From assembly GCA_013153235.1 (NCBI GenBank), contig JAADEU010000076.1:1-17946 (forward strand): DNA of 17,946 nucleotides, in the 5' to 3' direction. The translations under genes and the position numbers were made by a program. This DNA comes from Aquificota bacterium. Its GTDB lineage: Bacteria > Aquificota > Aquificia > Aquificales > Hydrogenothermaceae. The number at the start of each line of letters is the position of its first letter. Position 1 is the stretch's first letter. Shown in pieces: positions 1 through 8,393 of this stretch. The notes beneath the pieces were generated by a model. It searched no databases. It saw nothing but the letters and a program-made list of their open reading frames with translations, and was not told where the DNA came from.

Positions 1-728
1 CCCTCAGTAAAAAGAGAATCATAAAAAAAGAGACATTTGCCTACCTTGATGCTTCCCTCTTTTTCCTTAACGAGGCCTACCAGTATCTGCCCTCGTATCC
101 CATAAAAAGGACCATTGAGGCACTTGAAAAAAGGATAAAGTTCTATCCAGAGGAGGATTACAGCACAGACATAAGGGTACTCCTTGTTTATGTAGAAGAG
201 TTATCGGCATCCCTGGACCAGTACTACCAGATAAAGGAAGAGATATCCAGCCTACAGGAGCTTGCATCCAAAAGGAAGAACCAGGAGCTTGCAGAAAGAC
301 TTTCAAAACTCAAAGAAAAAATCAAAATCTCCCTTCTGGACAGTCCTATTTCAGAGGCAAGGTATCTGATTGGTATAGCAAAAGACCATCTAAAGGCAAA
401 AGAGTATAGAAAGTCCAGACAGGCATTGGAACTTGCCCTGAATCCACTGATACAGATTTCTTCAAGGGAAAATCTGTACGTTGTACTGGCAAAGGAATAC
501 ATCTACAAGGCTAAATTCACATACAGAATATCACCTGAGGTCTCCAAACAGTATCTGGAGTCTGCCCTCCTAAGTATAAACAAGGCATACTACGTGTCAT
601 CGGACGAAAACAGACAGATTCTGAACGACCTGAGGAAAAAGATAGATTTTTACCTGAAAAAATATGACAGTTATTCTATTACCGTTGAGGATTTTCAGGA
701 TATGATAAATCTCCTCAAAAGACTTTAA
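1..728 (+). CDS. Helical protein of unknown function, C-terminal part (5' end outside window)
   Basis: An open frame runs from codon 3-5 to the TAA at 726-728 without a stop, so the gene starts left of the window and about 241 residues are visible. The sequence is predicted almost all alpha-helical, rich in Lys, Glu, Leu and Tyr. A coiled-coil-like stretch lies around visible residues 75-110. It is followed by helix-turn-helix repeats of the type 'HLKAKEYRKSRQALELAL', which resemble tetratricopeptide or YfdX-like helical hairpins. There is no Cys and no recognisable catalytic motif. The stop lies 10 nt before the ATG of the next gene, so the two are probably cotranscribed. A YfdX-like family assignment is a guess by eye; the function is unknown. 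Without the N-terminus I cannot say whether it is exported. Confidence 0.75.
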   Translation, partial: LSKKRIIKKETFAYLDASLFFLNEAYQYLPSYPIKRTIEALEKRIKFYPEEDYSTDIRVLLVYVEELSASLDQYYQIKEEISSLQELASKRKNQELAERLSKLKEKIKISLLDSPISEARYLIGIAKDHLKAKEYRKSRQALELALNPLIQISSRENLYVVLAKEYIYKAKFTYRISPEVSKQYLESALLSINKAYYVSSDENRQILNDLRKKIDFYLKKYDSYSITVEDFQDMINLLKRL

Positions 729-738
729 GGTGGTAAAG

Positions 739-1032
739 ATGCTTCCGGAAGAACTACTGGAAAGGCTTGATAATCCTCCAAGGAAAAGTATAAACCTTGT
801 TGTGAAGGTTGACCCAAAAAAGCTGAATTTCATATCAATGGTGGTGGATGGACACGGCAGGATAGCCCTTCCAAGAACAAGAAGCGGTAAAAAGGGTATA
901 CTTGACTTCCTCACATCCCCTGATTATGTGGATGAGCTGTATATGATTCTGGAGGACATAAAGAAAAATTACGACCCCACCCTGGAAATCATTAAAGATT
1001 TGGGGGATGACTGGCTGGAAGCGGTGATTTAA
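739..1032 (+). CDS. Small DUF4911-like protein
   Basis: This is a 97-residue soluble protein of unknown function. The pattern resembles the small DUF4911 family: a strand with 'VKVDPKKLNFISMVVDGHGR', a 'RTRSGKKGILDFLTSPD' stretch, then a helix with 'VDELYMILEDI'. The assignment is by eye and tentative. I chose ATG 739 because AAGGTGG at 727-733 sits 5 nt upstream. The alternative GTG at 730 would lie inside that ribosome-binding site and adds only three residues. The gene follows the preceding one by 10 nt and lies 65 nt before the (p)ppGpp synthetase gene. It is therefore probably cotranscribed with the upstream gene. Nothing in the sequence shows catalysis, metal binding or membrane association. 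Confidence 0.8.
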   Translation: MLPEELLERLDNPPRKSINLVVKVDPKKLNFISMVVDGHGRIALPRTRSGKKGILDFLTSPDYVDELYMILEDIKKNYDPTLEIIKDLGDDWLEAVI

Positions 1033-1036
1033 CTGC

Positions 1037-1064
1037 TTGAATTTTGAATTAATAACCCTATTAT
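1037..1064 (+). promoter_or_regulatory. Possible sigma70-type promoter for rel
   Basis: The 65-nt gap before rel is very AT-rich. It holds TTGAAT at 1037-1042 and TATTAT at 1059-1064, with a 16-nt spacer, placing a start near 1071. A second TTGAAT at 1044-1049 with TAATTA at 1068-1073 is an alternative. In an AT-rich spacer such matches arise easily, so this is weak; readthrough from the upstream genes is equally possible. Confidence 0.3.
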
Positions 1065-1097
1065 TAGTAATTAATATCATTTTTATGGATAAATATA

Positions 1098-3251
1098 ATG
1101 CTGAAAACTGTTGAAAGGCATCCGGCAGATGAGCTTATTGATAAGTTAGACTACCTGAGGGAGGAAGATATACAGGAAATCAGGGATACTGTAGATTTCA
1201 TCATAAAAAAGCATGAAGGCCAGTTCAGAAAATCAGGGGAACCTTATTACATCCATCCCATAGAGGCTGCAAAAACCCTTGCAGACCTGAAACTTGATAA
1301 AACATCAATTATAGCTGCACTGCTCCACGATGTTGTTGAGGATACAGATACCACCCTTGATGAGATAAGGGAAAAATTCGGGGATACGGTGGCAACAATT
1401 GTGGATGGCGTAACAAAAATCGGTAAATACCAGTTCCAGAGCAAGGAAGAGGCTGAGGCGGAAAACTTCAGGAAGATGATTGTTTCCATGGCAAAAGATA
1501 TAAGGGTTATCCTGGTAAAACTGGCCGACAGGCTACACAACATAAGAACACTGGAACCTCTGCCTGAGGAAAAAAGGAGGAGAATAGCAAGGGAAACCCT
1601 TGATATATATGCTCCACTTGCTGCAAGACTCGGACTGTGGAAAATTAAGAGCGAGCTGGAAGACAGGTCGTTTATGTACACAAATCCTGAGGATTATAAA
1701 AAAATAACCACCTACCTTGCCGAATCCAAGACAAAACAGGAAAAATTCCTCAGGGAGGAAATAGTTCCAAGGATAGAACAGATATTGAAGGAACATAACA
1801 TAAATGCCGAGATTCACTACAGAACAAAACATATATACAGCATTTACGAAAAAACCCTCAGAAAGGGAATCAGTCTCAGTGATATCTACGATATCTACGG
1901 TATCAGGATAATCGTTAACTCTGTTAAGGACTGCTACCTGACACTGGGTTTGATTCACTCAACCTGGTCGCCTGTACCAGGCAGATTCAAAGATTATATC
2001 TCCCTACCAAAATCAAACCTGTATCAGGCCCTCCACACCACTGTTGTTGGACCCGGTGGAAAGTTCGTTGAGATTCAGATAAAAACAAAGGAGATGCACA
2101 AAATAGCAGAGGAGGGTATTGCAGCCCACTGGAGGTACAAAGGGGGTAAGTACCTTTCGGAAAAAGACCTGAACTCATTTTCATGGCTGAGGAACCTGCT
2201 GGATTCAATAAAGGAAAACAGCTCATCTGAGCTTATCTCCTCTGTAAAAAGCGACCTTGCAAATGAAGAGGTGTTCGTATTCACCCCAAAAGGGGACCTG
2301 ATTAAGCTGCCGTTTGGGGCAACACCTGTTGATTTTGCCTATGCAATCCACACACAGGTTGGTCACAAAACAGCCGGTGCAAAGGTAAACGGAAAACTGG
2401 TACCACTTGATACAAAACTGAAAAACGGTGATGTTGTTGAGATAATAACAGCCAAGTACCATAAACCCAGCAGGGATTGGCTGAATTTTGTTGTTACATC
2501 AAAGGCAAAAACAAACATAAGACAGTACCTTTCCAGACTGGAAAGAAAAAGGCTCCTGAAGTTTGGAGAAAAACTGCTGGATAAATTCCTCAGAAAAATA
2601 GGCAAAAAAACTTCCGAGCTTACAGAGGAGGAGAAGAAAAAACTCCTGGAGAGGTTCAGCTACAAAACCTTTGATGATTTTATCATCGCGGTGGGAGAAG
2701 GGAAGCTATCACCAAATAAGGTCTTCAGATTTTTGAGGGGAGATTCAGGCAAATCAAAGTCCTCCTCAGGTGAGAAATCCTCACAGGAAAAGGATGTTGT
2801 TATTGAGGTGGACGGTATTTCCAATATCCTTTCCACAATTGCAAAATGTTGCTGTCCTATCCCTGGAGACAGTATCGTAGGTGTTATCGTAAAAGGAAAG
2901 GGAATATCCATCCACTCCCAGGAATGTCCAAATATACAGAAGGTCGTTCAGCTGGAACCTGAAAAGGTAATCAGTGCCGTCTGGAAGACGGATAACCTGA
3001 AAGCAACATTTCCTGCCCAGCTGAGGGTAATAACAGAGGATAAACCCGGCCTTCTGGCTGAGGTATCAGCTGCAATAGCCGCCACAAAGACAAACATATC
3101 CGGTGCAAATGTACGAACACGGAGGGACGGAAAGGCAATCATTGACCTGAAGGTATCGGTTAAAGACCTTGAACATCTAAACAAAATTATAAATCTGGTC
3201 TCTTCCATCAAAGATGTTGAGTCTGTAACAAGGGTGTGCAGAAAAAGGTAA
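1098..3251 (+). CDS. rel: Bifunctional (p)ppGpp synthetase/hydrolase (RelA/SpoT family)
   Basis: This is a full-length long RSH protein of 717 residues, the enzyme that makes and degrades the stringent-response alarmone. The N-terminal HD hydrolase domain (about 25-190) keeps all key residues: R44, H53, H77-D78, the E81-D82 pair and D144 in 'LADRLHN'. The synthetase domain (about 225-350) contains 'GRFKDYI' at 295-301. RxKD here is the signature of bifunctional Rel enzymes, in contrast to ExDD in synthetase-only RelA. A TGS domain follows (about 393-455, 'VFVFTPKGDLIKLPFGATP'). Then come a Cys motif, CCCP at 584-587 with a later 'ECPN', and a C-terminal ACT domain (about 640-712). Both activities should therefore be intact. 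ATG 1098 has only a weak SD (GGAT at 1087-1090). The stop abuts the stop of plsY on the opposite strand. Confidence 0.97.
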   Translation: MLKTVERHPADELIDKLDYLREEDIQEIRDTVDFIIKKHEGQFRKSGEPYYIHPIEAAKTLADLKLDKTSIIAALLHDVVEDTDTTLDEIREKFGDTVATIVDGVTKIGKYQFQSKEEAEAENFRKMIVSMAKDIRVILVKLADRLHNIRTLEPLPEEKRRRIARETLDIYAPLAARLGLWKIKSELEDRSFMYTNPEDYKKITTYLAESKTKQEKFLREEIVPRIEQILKEHNINAEIHYRTKHIYSIYEKTLRKGISLSDIYDIYGIRIIVNSVKDCYLTLGLIHSTWSPVPGRFKDYISLPKSNLYQALHTTVVGPGGKFVEIQIKTKEMHKIAEEGIAAHWRYKGGKYLSEKDLNSFSWLRNLLDSIKENSSSELISSVKSDLANEEVFVFTPKGDLIKLPFGATPVDFAYAIHTQVGHKTAGAKVNGKLVPLDTKLKNGDVVEIITAKYHKPSRDWLNFVVTSKAKTNIRQYLSRLERKRLLKFGEKLLDKFLRKIGKKTSELTEEEKKKLLERFSYKTFDDFIIAVGEGKLSPNKVFRFLRGDSGKSKSSSGEKSSQEKDVVIEVDGISNILSTIAKCCCPIPGDSIVGVIVKGKGISIHSQECPNIQKVVQLEPEKVISAVWKTDNLKATFPAQLRVITEDKPGLLAEVSAAIAATKTNISGANVRTRRDGKAIIDLKVSVKDLEHLNKIINLVSSIKDVESVTRVCRKR

Positions 3252-3833
3252 TCACTTGTAGATAAATCTGTTTTCTGTGCCCTTTATCAGCCGCTCTATG
3301 TTAGAGGAATGCTTCATCACTATTATTATTGAAGCAATCAGAGCCGCAGAAGTGTAATAGAAATTTCCATCTATGTAAAGCATAATAACCCAGGAGAGGG
3401 ATGCAGATATTATCGAAGCAAGGGATACATAACCTGATGTGAGGAATATACCTATCCAGAGGAGAATTACAATTCCCGCCGTCTGGGGAGAAAGTGCAAG
3501 CAAAACACCTATACCTGTGGCAACACCCTTACCACCCCTGAATTTCATAAAAATAGAAAAGCAGTGGCCAATAACCGCGGTTATAGCAACAAGGGCAACA
3601 AATTTATAGTCCCAGAACAGCTCCTTTGCATAATAAACAGGGATAAACCCTTTCAGCATGTCAAGAATCAAAACCGCGATTCCAGCCTTCTTGCCTATAG
3701 TTCTTGCAACATTCGTTGCACCGATATTCCCGCTACCTTCCCTGGTAACATCCTTCCCAAACAGTTTTCCTATGATATAACCAAATGGAATGGAAGCCAC
3801 CAGATAGGTAGCAATCAGATAAGCTATTTTCAT
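3252..3833 (-). CDS. plsY: Acyl-phosphate:glycerol-3-phosphate acyltransferase
   Basis: PlsY is an integral membrane enzyme that transfers an acyl group from acyl-phosphate to glycerol-3-phosphate, making lysophosphatidic acid, the first step of phospholipid synthesis. At 193 residues it has the family's normal length. All three conserved cytoplasmic motifs are visible: 'GSGNIGATNVAR' (33-44), 'GHCFSIFMKFRGGKGVATG' (89-107) and 'KHSSNIERLIKGTENR' near the C-terminus. Hydrophobic helices lie between them, starting at residues 4-22. ATG 3833 follows the pgsA stop by 1 nt and has GGGAG as SD inside the end of pgsA, so it is probably translationally coupled. It is the last gene of the long minus-strand envelope operon. 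No terminator hairpin is visible between it and the convergent rel gene, because the two stop codons touch. Confidence 0.97.
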   Translation of the reverse strand: MKIAYLIATYLVASIPFGYIIGKLFGKDVTREGSGNIGATNVARTIGKKAGIAVLILDMLKGFIPVYYAKELFWDYKFVALVAITAVIGHCFSIFMKFRGGKGVATGIGVLLALSPQTAGIVILLWIGIFLTSGYVSLASIISASLSWVIMLYIDGNFYYTSAALIASIIIVMKHSSNIERLIKGTENRFIYK

Positions 3834-3834
3834 T

Positions 3835-4401
3835 CTACTCCCAGGCCCTCTCTCTTATAAATATTTTGAAGTAATCCAGCGCAGAGAGGTATGCAACAAC
3901 TATAGACAGCCAGAGAAGAATTATACCAGGGGTTTTTATATTAACTGCAAGTAGAAAAATAGCCACAAGCTGCAGAGTTGTTTTAATTTTACCGTACATT
4001 GAAGCCGGAATAACAATTCCTTTGTTTACCATAACACTTCTGAACCACGTAACCATCATCTCCCTCATAACTATGAGGAAGACCACGAAGGCCGATATAA
4101 TCTGTTTTTCAACGAAGGCCACAAGAACAGAAATGGTAAAAACTTTATCAACAGCCGGGTCAAGTAGTTCCCCATGTTTTGTTACATCGTTCCTTTTTCT
4201 GGCTACTATACCATCAAGCCAGTCAGTGATAATAGCAAGAAGGACAAGAGCCCCTGATAAAAGATACAAATCCTGCAGAATAGTAAAAATAAGGAAAGGT
4301 GTGATTAAAAGCCTGGACAGGGTAAGCAGGTTAGCAGAACTTGGCGACCGCAACGTTTTTATCAGACCTGTAGGCTTGGAGTTCTCCAGCTCTGCCCTCA
4401 A
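3835..4401 (-). CDS. pgsA: CDP-diacylglycerol-glycerol-3-phosphate 3-phosphatidyltransferase
   Basis: This membrane CDP-alcohol phosphatidyltransferase most likely makes phosphatidylglycerol phosphate from CDP-diacylglycerol and glycerol-3-phosphate. The family signature DxxDGxxAR(x8)GxxxDxxxD is complete: D60, D63-G64, A67-R68, G77, D81 and D85 ('TDWLDGIVARKR' followed by 'GELLDPAVDK'). Several hydrophobic helices surround it. The start is TTG at 4401, overlapping the ftsZ stop by 4 nt (TTGA). It is preceded by AGGTGAT, a seven-base match to the anti-SD, 5 nt upstream and inside the end of ftsZ. No ATG or GTG offers a sensible alternative before the signature. The roughly 20 polar N-terminal residues before 'NLLTLSR' are longer than in many homologues. 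Phosphatidylserine synthase is a less likely reading, given the 188-residue length and the pairing with plsY. Confidence 0.93.
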   Translation of the reverse strand: MRAELENSKPTGLIKTLRSPSSANLLTLSRLLITPFLIFTILQDLYLLSGALVLLAIITDWLDGIVARKRNDVTKHGELLDPAVDKVFTISVLVAFVEKQIISAFVVFLIVMREMMVTWFRSVMVNKGIVIPASMYGKIKTTLQLVAIFLLAVNIKTPGIILLWLSIVVAYLSALDYFKIFIRERAWE

Positions 4402-5546
4402 TTAATATCACCTTTTCTTTTTTTCCTGATGTATGCAGGGATATCCAGATTGTCGTATTCTATCTCACTGATGAGGCCACCGGGGATTTTTGGCTCTTCC
4501 TTGGCCTCTTCTTTCTCAGGAATTGGTGGGGCAGGTCTTTTTGGGATTTTCCTGTCCAAGAGCTTCTTGGCCTTTGGCTCGGCCTGTTTCTCAGACTCAA
4601 AGTCGGTTGCAACCACCGTGATTCTAATCTCATCTTCTATATCAGGGTTTAGTGCAGCACCGAATATAATGTGGGATTCAGGATGTGCCTCTTCCTTAAT
4701 CTGTGCAATTGCCTCCTCAACATCCTGATAAGAAAGGTCCATACTGACCTCAACATTAATAAGCAGTCTTCTTGAGCCCTGTATAGATGTTCCTTCAAGA
4801 AGTGGTGAGGTTGTTGCAGATATAACAGCCTCCTCAATTTTGTTCTCTCCCCTTCCTGAGCCTACACCAATAAGGGCCTTACCACCATTTTCCATAACCG
4901 TTTTAACATCTGCAAAGTCCACGTTAACAAGCCCGGGAACCAGAATAAGGTCTGTTATTCCCCTTACCGCTTTGTACAGGATGTTATCTACAAGCTTAAA
5001 TGCCTCGCCGAATGTGAATTTTTTCCCGGCAATCTGTGCAAGCCTGTCGTTATGGATGACTATGTATGTGTCAACAACATCCCTCAGCTTATTCAGTCCC
5101 TCCTCAGCGATTTTCATTCTGACAGGACCTTCAAACTGGAAGGGTTTTGATACAACCGCAACTGTAAGGATTCCCATCTCCTTTGCTGCCTGGGCTATCA
5201 CAGGGGCGGCACCTGTTCCTGTTCCTCCACCAAGACCGGCAGCAATAAAAATCATATCTGCCCCTTCCATGGCCTGTTTAATTGTTTCTATATTCTCCTT
5301 GGCAGCTTCTTCCCCAACCTGGGGCTTTGAACCTGCACCAAGACCCCTGGTTACAGTCTCACCTATGTGGATTTTATTTGGAACAGGAAGGGATTCAAGA
5401 TGCTGAAGGTCTGTATTGATTATGTAAAGCTCAACATCCTGAAGCCCCTCCTGATACATTCTTGCAACGGCATTACTTCCTCCACCACCTACGCCGAAAA
5501 CTTTTATTTTTGATGGGTTTTTTGAGTCAAAATTAAAGTTTTCCAT
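4398..5546 (-). CDS. ftsZ: Cell division GTPase FtsZ
   Basis: FtsZ is the tubulin homologue that forms the division ring. Starting from ATG 5546 it is 382 residues. The nucleotide-binding N-domain carries 'GVGGGGSNAV' (18-27) and the tubulin signature 'GGGTGTGAAP' (106-115). The T7 synergy loop 'NVDFADV' (209-215) supplies the catalytic Asp residues. A variable linker rich in Lys, Glu and Pro (about 315-360) follows. The conserved C-terminal peptide 'LDIPAYIRKKR', which binds FtsA and other partners, is present. A longer reading from TTG 5552 exists, but GGAGGA at 5555-5560 is too close to it and well spaced for the ATG. The gene lies 20 nt downstream of ftsA and overlaps pgsA by 4 nt. Confidence 0.98.
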   Translation of the reverse strand: MENFNFDSKNPSKIKVFGVGGGGSNAVARMYQEGLQDVELYIINTDLQHLESLPVPNKIHIGETVTRGLGAGSKPQVGEEAAKENIETIKQAMEGADMIFIAAGLGGGTGTGAAPVIAQAAKEMGILTVAVVSKPFQFEGPVRMKIAEEGLNKLRDVVDTYIVIHNDRLAQIAGKKFTFGEAFKLVDNILYKAVRGITDLILVPGLVNVDFADVKTVMENGGKALIGVGSGRGENKIEEAVISATTSPLLEGTSIQGSRRLLINVEVSMDLSYQDVEEAIAQIKEEAHPESHIIFGAALNPDIEDEIRITVVATDFESEKQAEPKAKKLLDRKIPKRPAPPIPEKEEAKEEPKIPGGLISEIEYDNLDIPAYIRKKRKGDIN

Positions 5547-5566
5547 AATCAAAATCCTCCTGCAGA

Positions 5567-6811
5567 TTAAAAAATGCTCTTAATTTTTTCAATGAGAGAT
5601 TTTCCTATTTTAAATATATCAAAATTTGAGGAGTTGTGGACCGCTGTTGCAGGTGGCAGTGCGATTTTATTTTTGGCAAACAGAAGCATACCTATCGAGG
5701 TTGCATACTGGGGAAATGCCACCTTGTCGCTGAACCCTGTGTAGTTTTTCGGTTTTCCTATTCTGACATCTGTCTGGAATATATTTTCTGCAAGTTCTTT
5801 TATGTAAGGGGTGTTAGCAACACCACCTGTAAGGACGATACCACCATTTACCGCAGAGGTGTACCCAAGTGCATCAAGCTCAGATTTTGCTATCTCAAAA
5901 ATCTCAGACAGCCTTGCCTCAATTGTATCAACAAGCTCATAATGGTCAATCTGTACAGGTTCCTCTCCACCTCTGGGATAAACCTCTATAACATCGCCGG
6001 TTGCCACTTCAACCACAGCAGCACCGTATTCAAGTTTGAGGTTTTCAGCCTCTTCCCTTGAGACCTTAAATCTGTGGGCTATATCCATTGTTACCTGATT
6101 TCCACCTACAGGGAAAGAACGGATGTATTCTATACTTCCATCTTTGTAAACAGCCATATCCGTAGTACCTGCACCGATGTCCAGTACCACAATGCCCATC
6201 TCTTTTTCTTCAGGATAAAGGACGGAAGTTGCAGAGGCTATCGGATTAGCCACAAAATCCAGAACCCTGAGACCTGTGTTCTCTATTACCTTCCTCAGAT
6301 TTGTGTATGCATTCAGTCTGTCAAGGACAATGTGGAATCTACCTTCTATCTTAGATGCAAAGAGACCTATCGGGTCAATAACCTCATCTTCGTCATCAAG
6401 AATGTACTTTTGGGGCAGTATGTGGATTACCTCAAGGTTGTCTTTATGGGGCTGAAGTTTTTCGGATATCTTTTCCATAAGCTGGTTCAGGTCTGCAGAG
6501 GTTATCTGTTTCTGGTTTGTATTGAATTCCACTTTTTCTGCGTCATTCCTGCACTCAAGATGGGCTCCACTTATGTTGGCAATAACACCACCTATTTTGG
6601 AACCTGCTACATTTTCTGCTGCATCAACTGATTTTCTTATTGCAGATGTAACGGCGTTGGGTTGAACAATAACCCCCTTTTCTATTCCTGCTGAGGGTAC
6701 TTCCCCAAATCCGACTATATGTAATTCCCCAGAGTCATCAATGTCACCAATAAGGGTTGTTATTTTTGACGTCCCTATGTCAAGGGCGACGATAATACTC
6801 TCCTTTCCCAT
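5567..6811 (-). CDS. ftsA: Cell division protein FtsA
   Basis: FtsA is the actin-like ATPase that tethers FtsZ filaments to the membrane and links them to the septal synthase. At 414 residues it has normal length. The actin-fold nucleotide motifs are in order: phosphate 1 'ALDIGTSKITTLIG' (9-22), phosphate 2 'VLDIGAGTTDMAVYKDG' (209-225) and the adenosine motif 'GGIVLTGG' in the last third. The C-terminus ends in an amphipathic helix ('IFKIGKSLIEKIKSIF'), the expected membrane-targeting sequence. ATG 6811 has GGAG 8 nt upstream and lies 3 nt after the ftsQ stop. Placement directly before ftsZ is the classical arrangement. Confidence 0.97.
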   Translation of the reverse strand: MGKESIIVALDIGTSKITTLIGDIDDSGELHIVGFGEVPSAGIEKGVIVQPNAVTSAIRKSVDAAENVAGSKIGGVIANISGAHLECRNDAEKVEFNTNQKQITSADLNQLMEKISEKLQPHKDNLEVIHILPQKYILDDEDEVIDPIGLFASKIEGRFHIVLDRLNAYTNLRKVIENTGLRVLDFVANPIASATSVLYPEEKEMGIVVLDIGAGTTDMAVYKDGSIEYIRSFPVGGNQVTMDIAHRFKVSREEAENLKLEYGAAVVEVATGDVIEVYPRGGEEPVQIDHYELVDTIEARLSEIFEIAKSELDALGYTSAVNGGIVLTGGVANTPYIKELAENIFQTDVRIGKPKNYTGFSDKVAFPQYATSIGMLLFAKNKIALPPATAVHNSSNFDIFKIGKSLIEKIKSIF

Positions 6812-6814
6812 CTT

Positions 6815-7498
6815 TTATCTCCTTGTCACCACCATTGATTCAAAACTGAAGTTAAGAACCTTAAAATCCTGAAGGCCCACTTTTTTTATAAATGTTTTAG
6901 CCCTTCTGATACTTTTTTCAAGGTCCTCGGTACTGAAAATCACAGTCTGACCCTGATTTGTTATACAGGCAATCTGACTTTTGTTTATAAAAAACTTTTC
7001 AAATTGCAGAATATCCTTAAAGCTCTCTTTTATCAAATTAATCTTCTGTAATTTATTTTTATCTATAGATTTATCATTATATATCAAGACAGGAAGTTTT
7101 TGGTTTTTATTTACTTTGTAGTACTTCGGGTCCAGTTTTACCCCTTCGTCATCTATCAGGTACTTCCTGTTTCTGTACTGGAGGTAGGCAAACGGTTTTC
7201 TTTCCATTACTATCAGGTCTACATTTCCCACAAACAGCCTGTTAATCTCAACATTTTTTACAAAATTAAATTCCATCAGCTCCTTCTTAATCTGGTCTTT
7301 ATCTATAAAAAACCAGTTTTCCTTCTCGAAAACCCTTTTTATATCCTCTTTTGTGAATTTATCGGTACCTTTTACATTGACCTTTTTTATTTCAAAGAGC
7401 TCCTTAACAAAGGGAATTGTCGGGGAGAACAGACCAAACAGTGCACACAAAACTATCCAGAACGATGCAAACAGTATTTTCAGTTTTTTATTCCCCAT
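6815..7498 (-). CDS. ftsQ: Cell division protein FtsQ (POTRA domain)
   Basis: FtsQ is a bitopic divisome scaffold. It has a short basic cytoplasmic tail ('MGNKKLK'), one membrane segment at about residues 8-26 and an extracytoplasmic POTRA domain from about residue 35 ('FEIKKVNVKGTDKFTKEDI'). A beta domain follows, with 'VMERKPFAYLQYRNRKYLIDDEGV'. Identification rests on this architecture and on position between ddl and ftsA, because FtsQ is poorly conserved. I chose ATG 7498 (227 residues) because GAGGGGG lies just upstream. A TTG at 7513 gives five more residues but lies against that SD. The start overlaps the ddl end by 11 nt. The gene looks more AT- and Lys-rich than its neighbours, probably relaxed constraint rather than transfer. 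Confidence 0.9.
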   Translation of the reverse strand: MGNKKLKILFASFWIVLCALFGLFSPTIPFVKELFEIKKVNVKGTDKFTKEDIKRVFEKENWFFIDKDQIKKELMEFNFVKNVEINRLFVGNVDLIVMERKPFAYLQYRNRKYLIDDEGVKLDPKYYKVNKNQKLPVLIYNDKSIDKNKLQKINLIKESFKDILQFEKFFINKSQIACITNQGQTVIFSTEDLEKSIRRAKTFIKKVGLQDFKVLNFSFESMVVTRR

Positions 7499-8393
7499 TA
7501 ACTGCCCCCTCAATGATTTTTAAAACAAGACTGTCAAAATCAATACCGGCAGCCCTTGCAGCTTTAGGCAGAAGACTGTGGTCTGTCATCCCGGGAATCG
7601 TGTTTATCTCAAGGAAGTAAGGTCTGTCGGAAACGATGTAATCAATCCTCGCTGCACCCCTGCAACCAAGCTTCCTGTATATTTTCAGGGAGTACTCCTC
7701 CAGTTTCACCCTGATTTCCTCATCCATCTGGGGAAAAACTATGTATTCAGTTTCTGAAGAGACATATTTATTTTCGTAATCATAAAAGCCATCTTTTACC
7801 ACAATCTCCACAGGGGGAAGAACCATTCCATTTAAAATACCCACTGTGACCTCTCTACCCTGAATAAACTCTTCCACAAGGACTTTACTGTCGAATACAG
7901 AGGCCTTTTTTACAGCTTCTACAAGCTGGTCAGGATTTTTTACAATGGCAACACCTATTGAGGAGCCTTCTGAGTTTGGCTTGACAACCGCCGGAAAAAT
8001 TTCCCAGTCCTCCAGTTCTTCCGGTTTTTCTATCACCCTCCATTCTGGGGTTGGTACATCCTCAAAGGAGATAATCTCCTTTGTGAGTCCTTTGTCCATG
8101 GCCAGGGCACTGGCCTTTACAGGAGAACCGGTATATTTCAGTCCGAGGGTCTCAAAAAGTCCCTGGATTGTCCCATCCTCTCCTCCCCTACCGTGGAGGA
8201 GGTTAAACACAACATCAGGACTGTATTCAACAAGAGAGTTTACAAACTCAACAGGTTTTACCGGGTCAAAATCCCTGTGGTTTATCCCAAGACGCTGTAA
8301 CGATTTTTTTACCGCTTTTCCGCTCTTGATAGAAATCTCCCTTTCAGAGGATGAACCTCCGTATACCAATGCCACCTTTAGTTCACTCAACAA
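7488..8393 (-). CDS. ddl: D-alanine-D-alanine ligase
   Basis: This ATP-grasp enzyme joins two D-alanines for the peptidoglycan precursor. At 301 residues it has normal length. Visible signatures are the N-terminal 'VYGGSSSEREISIKSG', 'LHGRGGEDGTIQG' (first substrate loop), the ATP-grasp Lys in 'PAVVKPNSEGSSIGV', and the C-terminal 'YFLEINTIPGMTDHSLLPKAA' with the Mg ligands Glu and Asn. The start is TTG at 8393 or the adjacent TTG at 8390. No ATG precedes the first conserved strand. AAGGA and AAAGG in the end of murB lie just upstream. A GTG six codons in is possible but would leave only one residue before the core strand. It overlaps murB by 11 nt, so translational coupling is likely. Confidence 0.95.
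   Translation of the reverse strand: MLSELKVALVYGGSSSEREISIKSGKAVKKSLQRLGINHRDFDPVKPVEFVNSLVEYSPDVVFNLLHGRGGEDGTIQGLFETLGLKYTGSPVKASALAMDKGLTKEIISFEDVPTPEWRVIEKPEELEDWEIFPAVVKPNSEGSSIGVAIVKNPDQLVEAVKKASVFDSKVLVEEFIQGREVTVGILNGMVLPPVEIVVKDGFYDYENKYVSSETEYIVFPQMDEEIRVKLEEYSLKIYRKLGCRGAARIDYIVSDRPYFLEINTIPGMTDHSLLPKAARAAGIDFDSLVLKIIEGAVNGE

Noticed and set aside
730..738. GTG at 730 as the start of the DUF4911-like gene
   Set aside because: It overlaps the AAGGTGG ribosome-binding site that fits ATG 739 with good spacing.
1085..1114. A small ATG frame just before rel as a possible leader peptide
   Set aside because: Only nine codons, no convincing ribosome-binding site and no attenuator-like pairing nearby.
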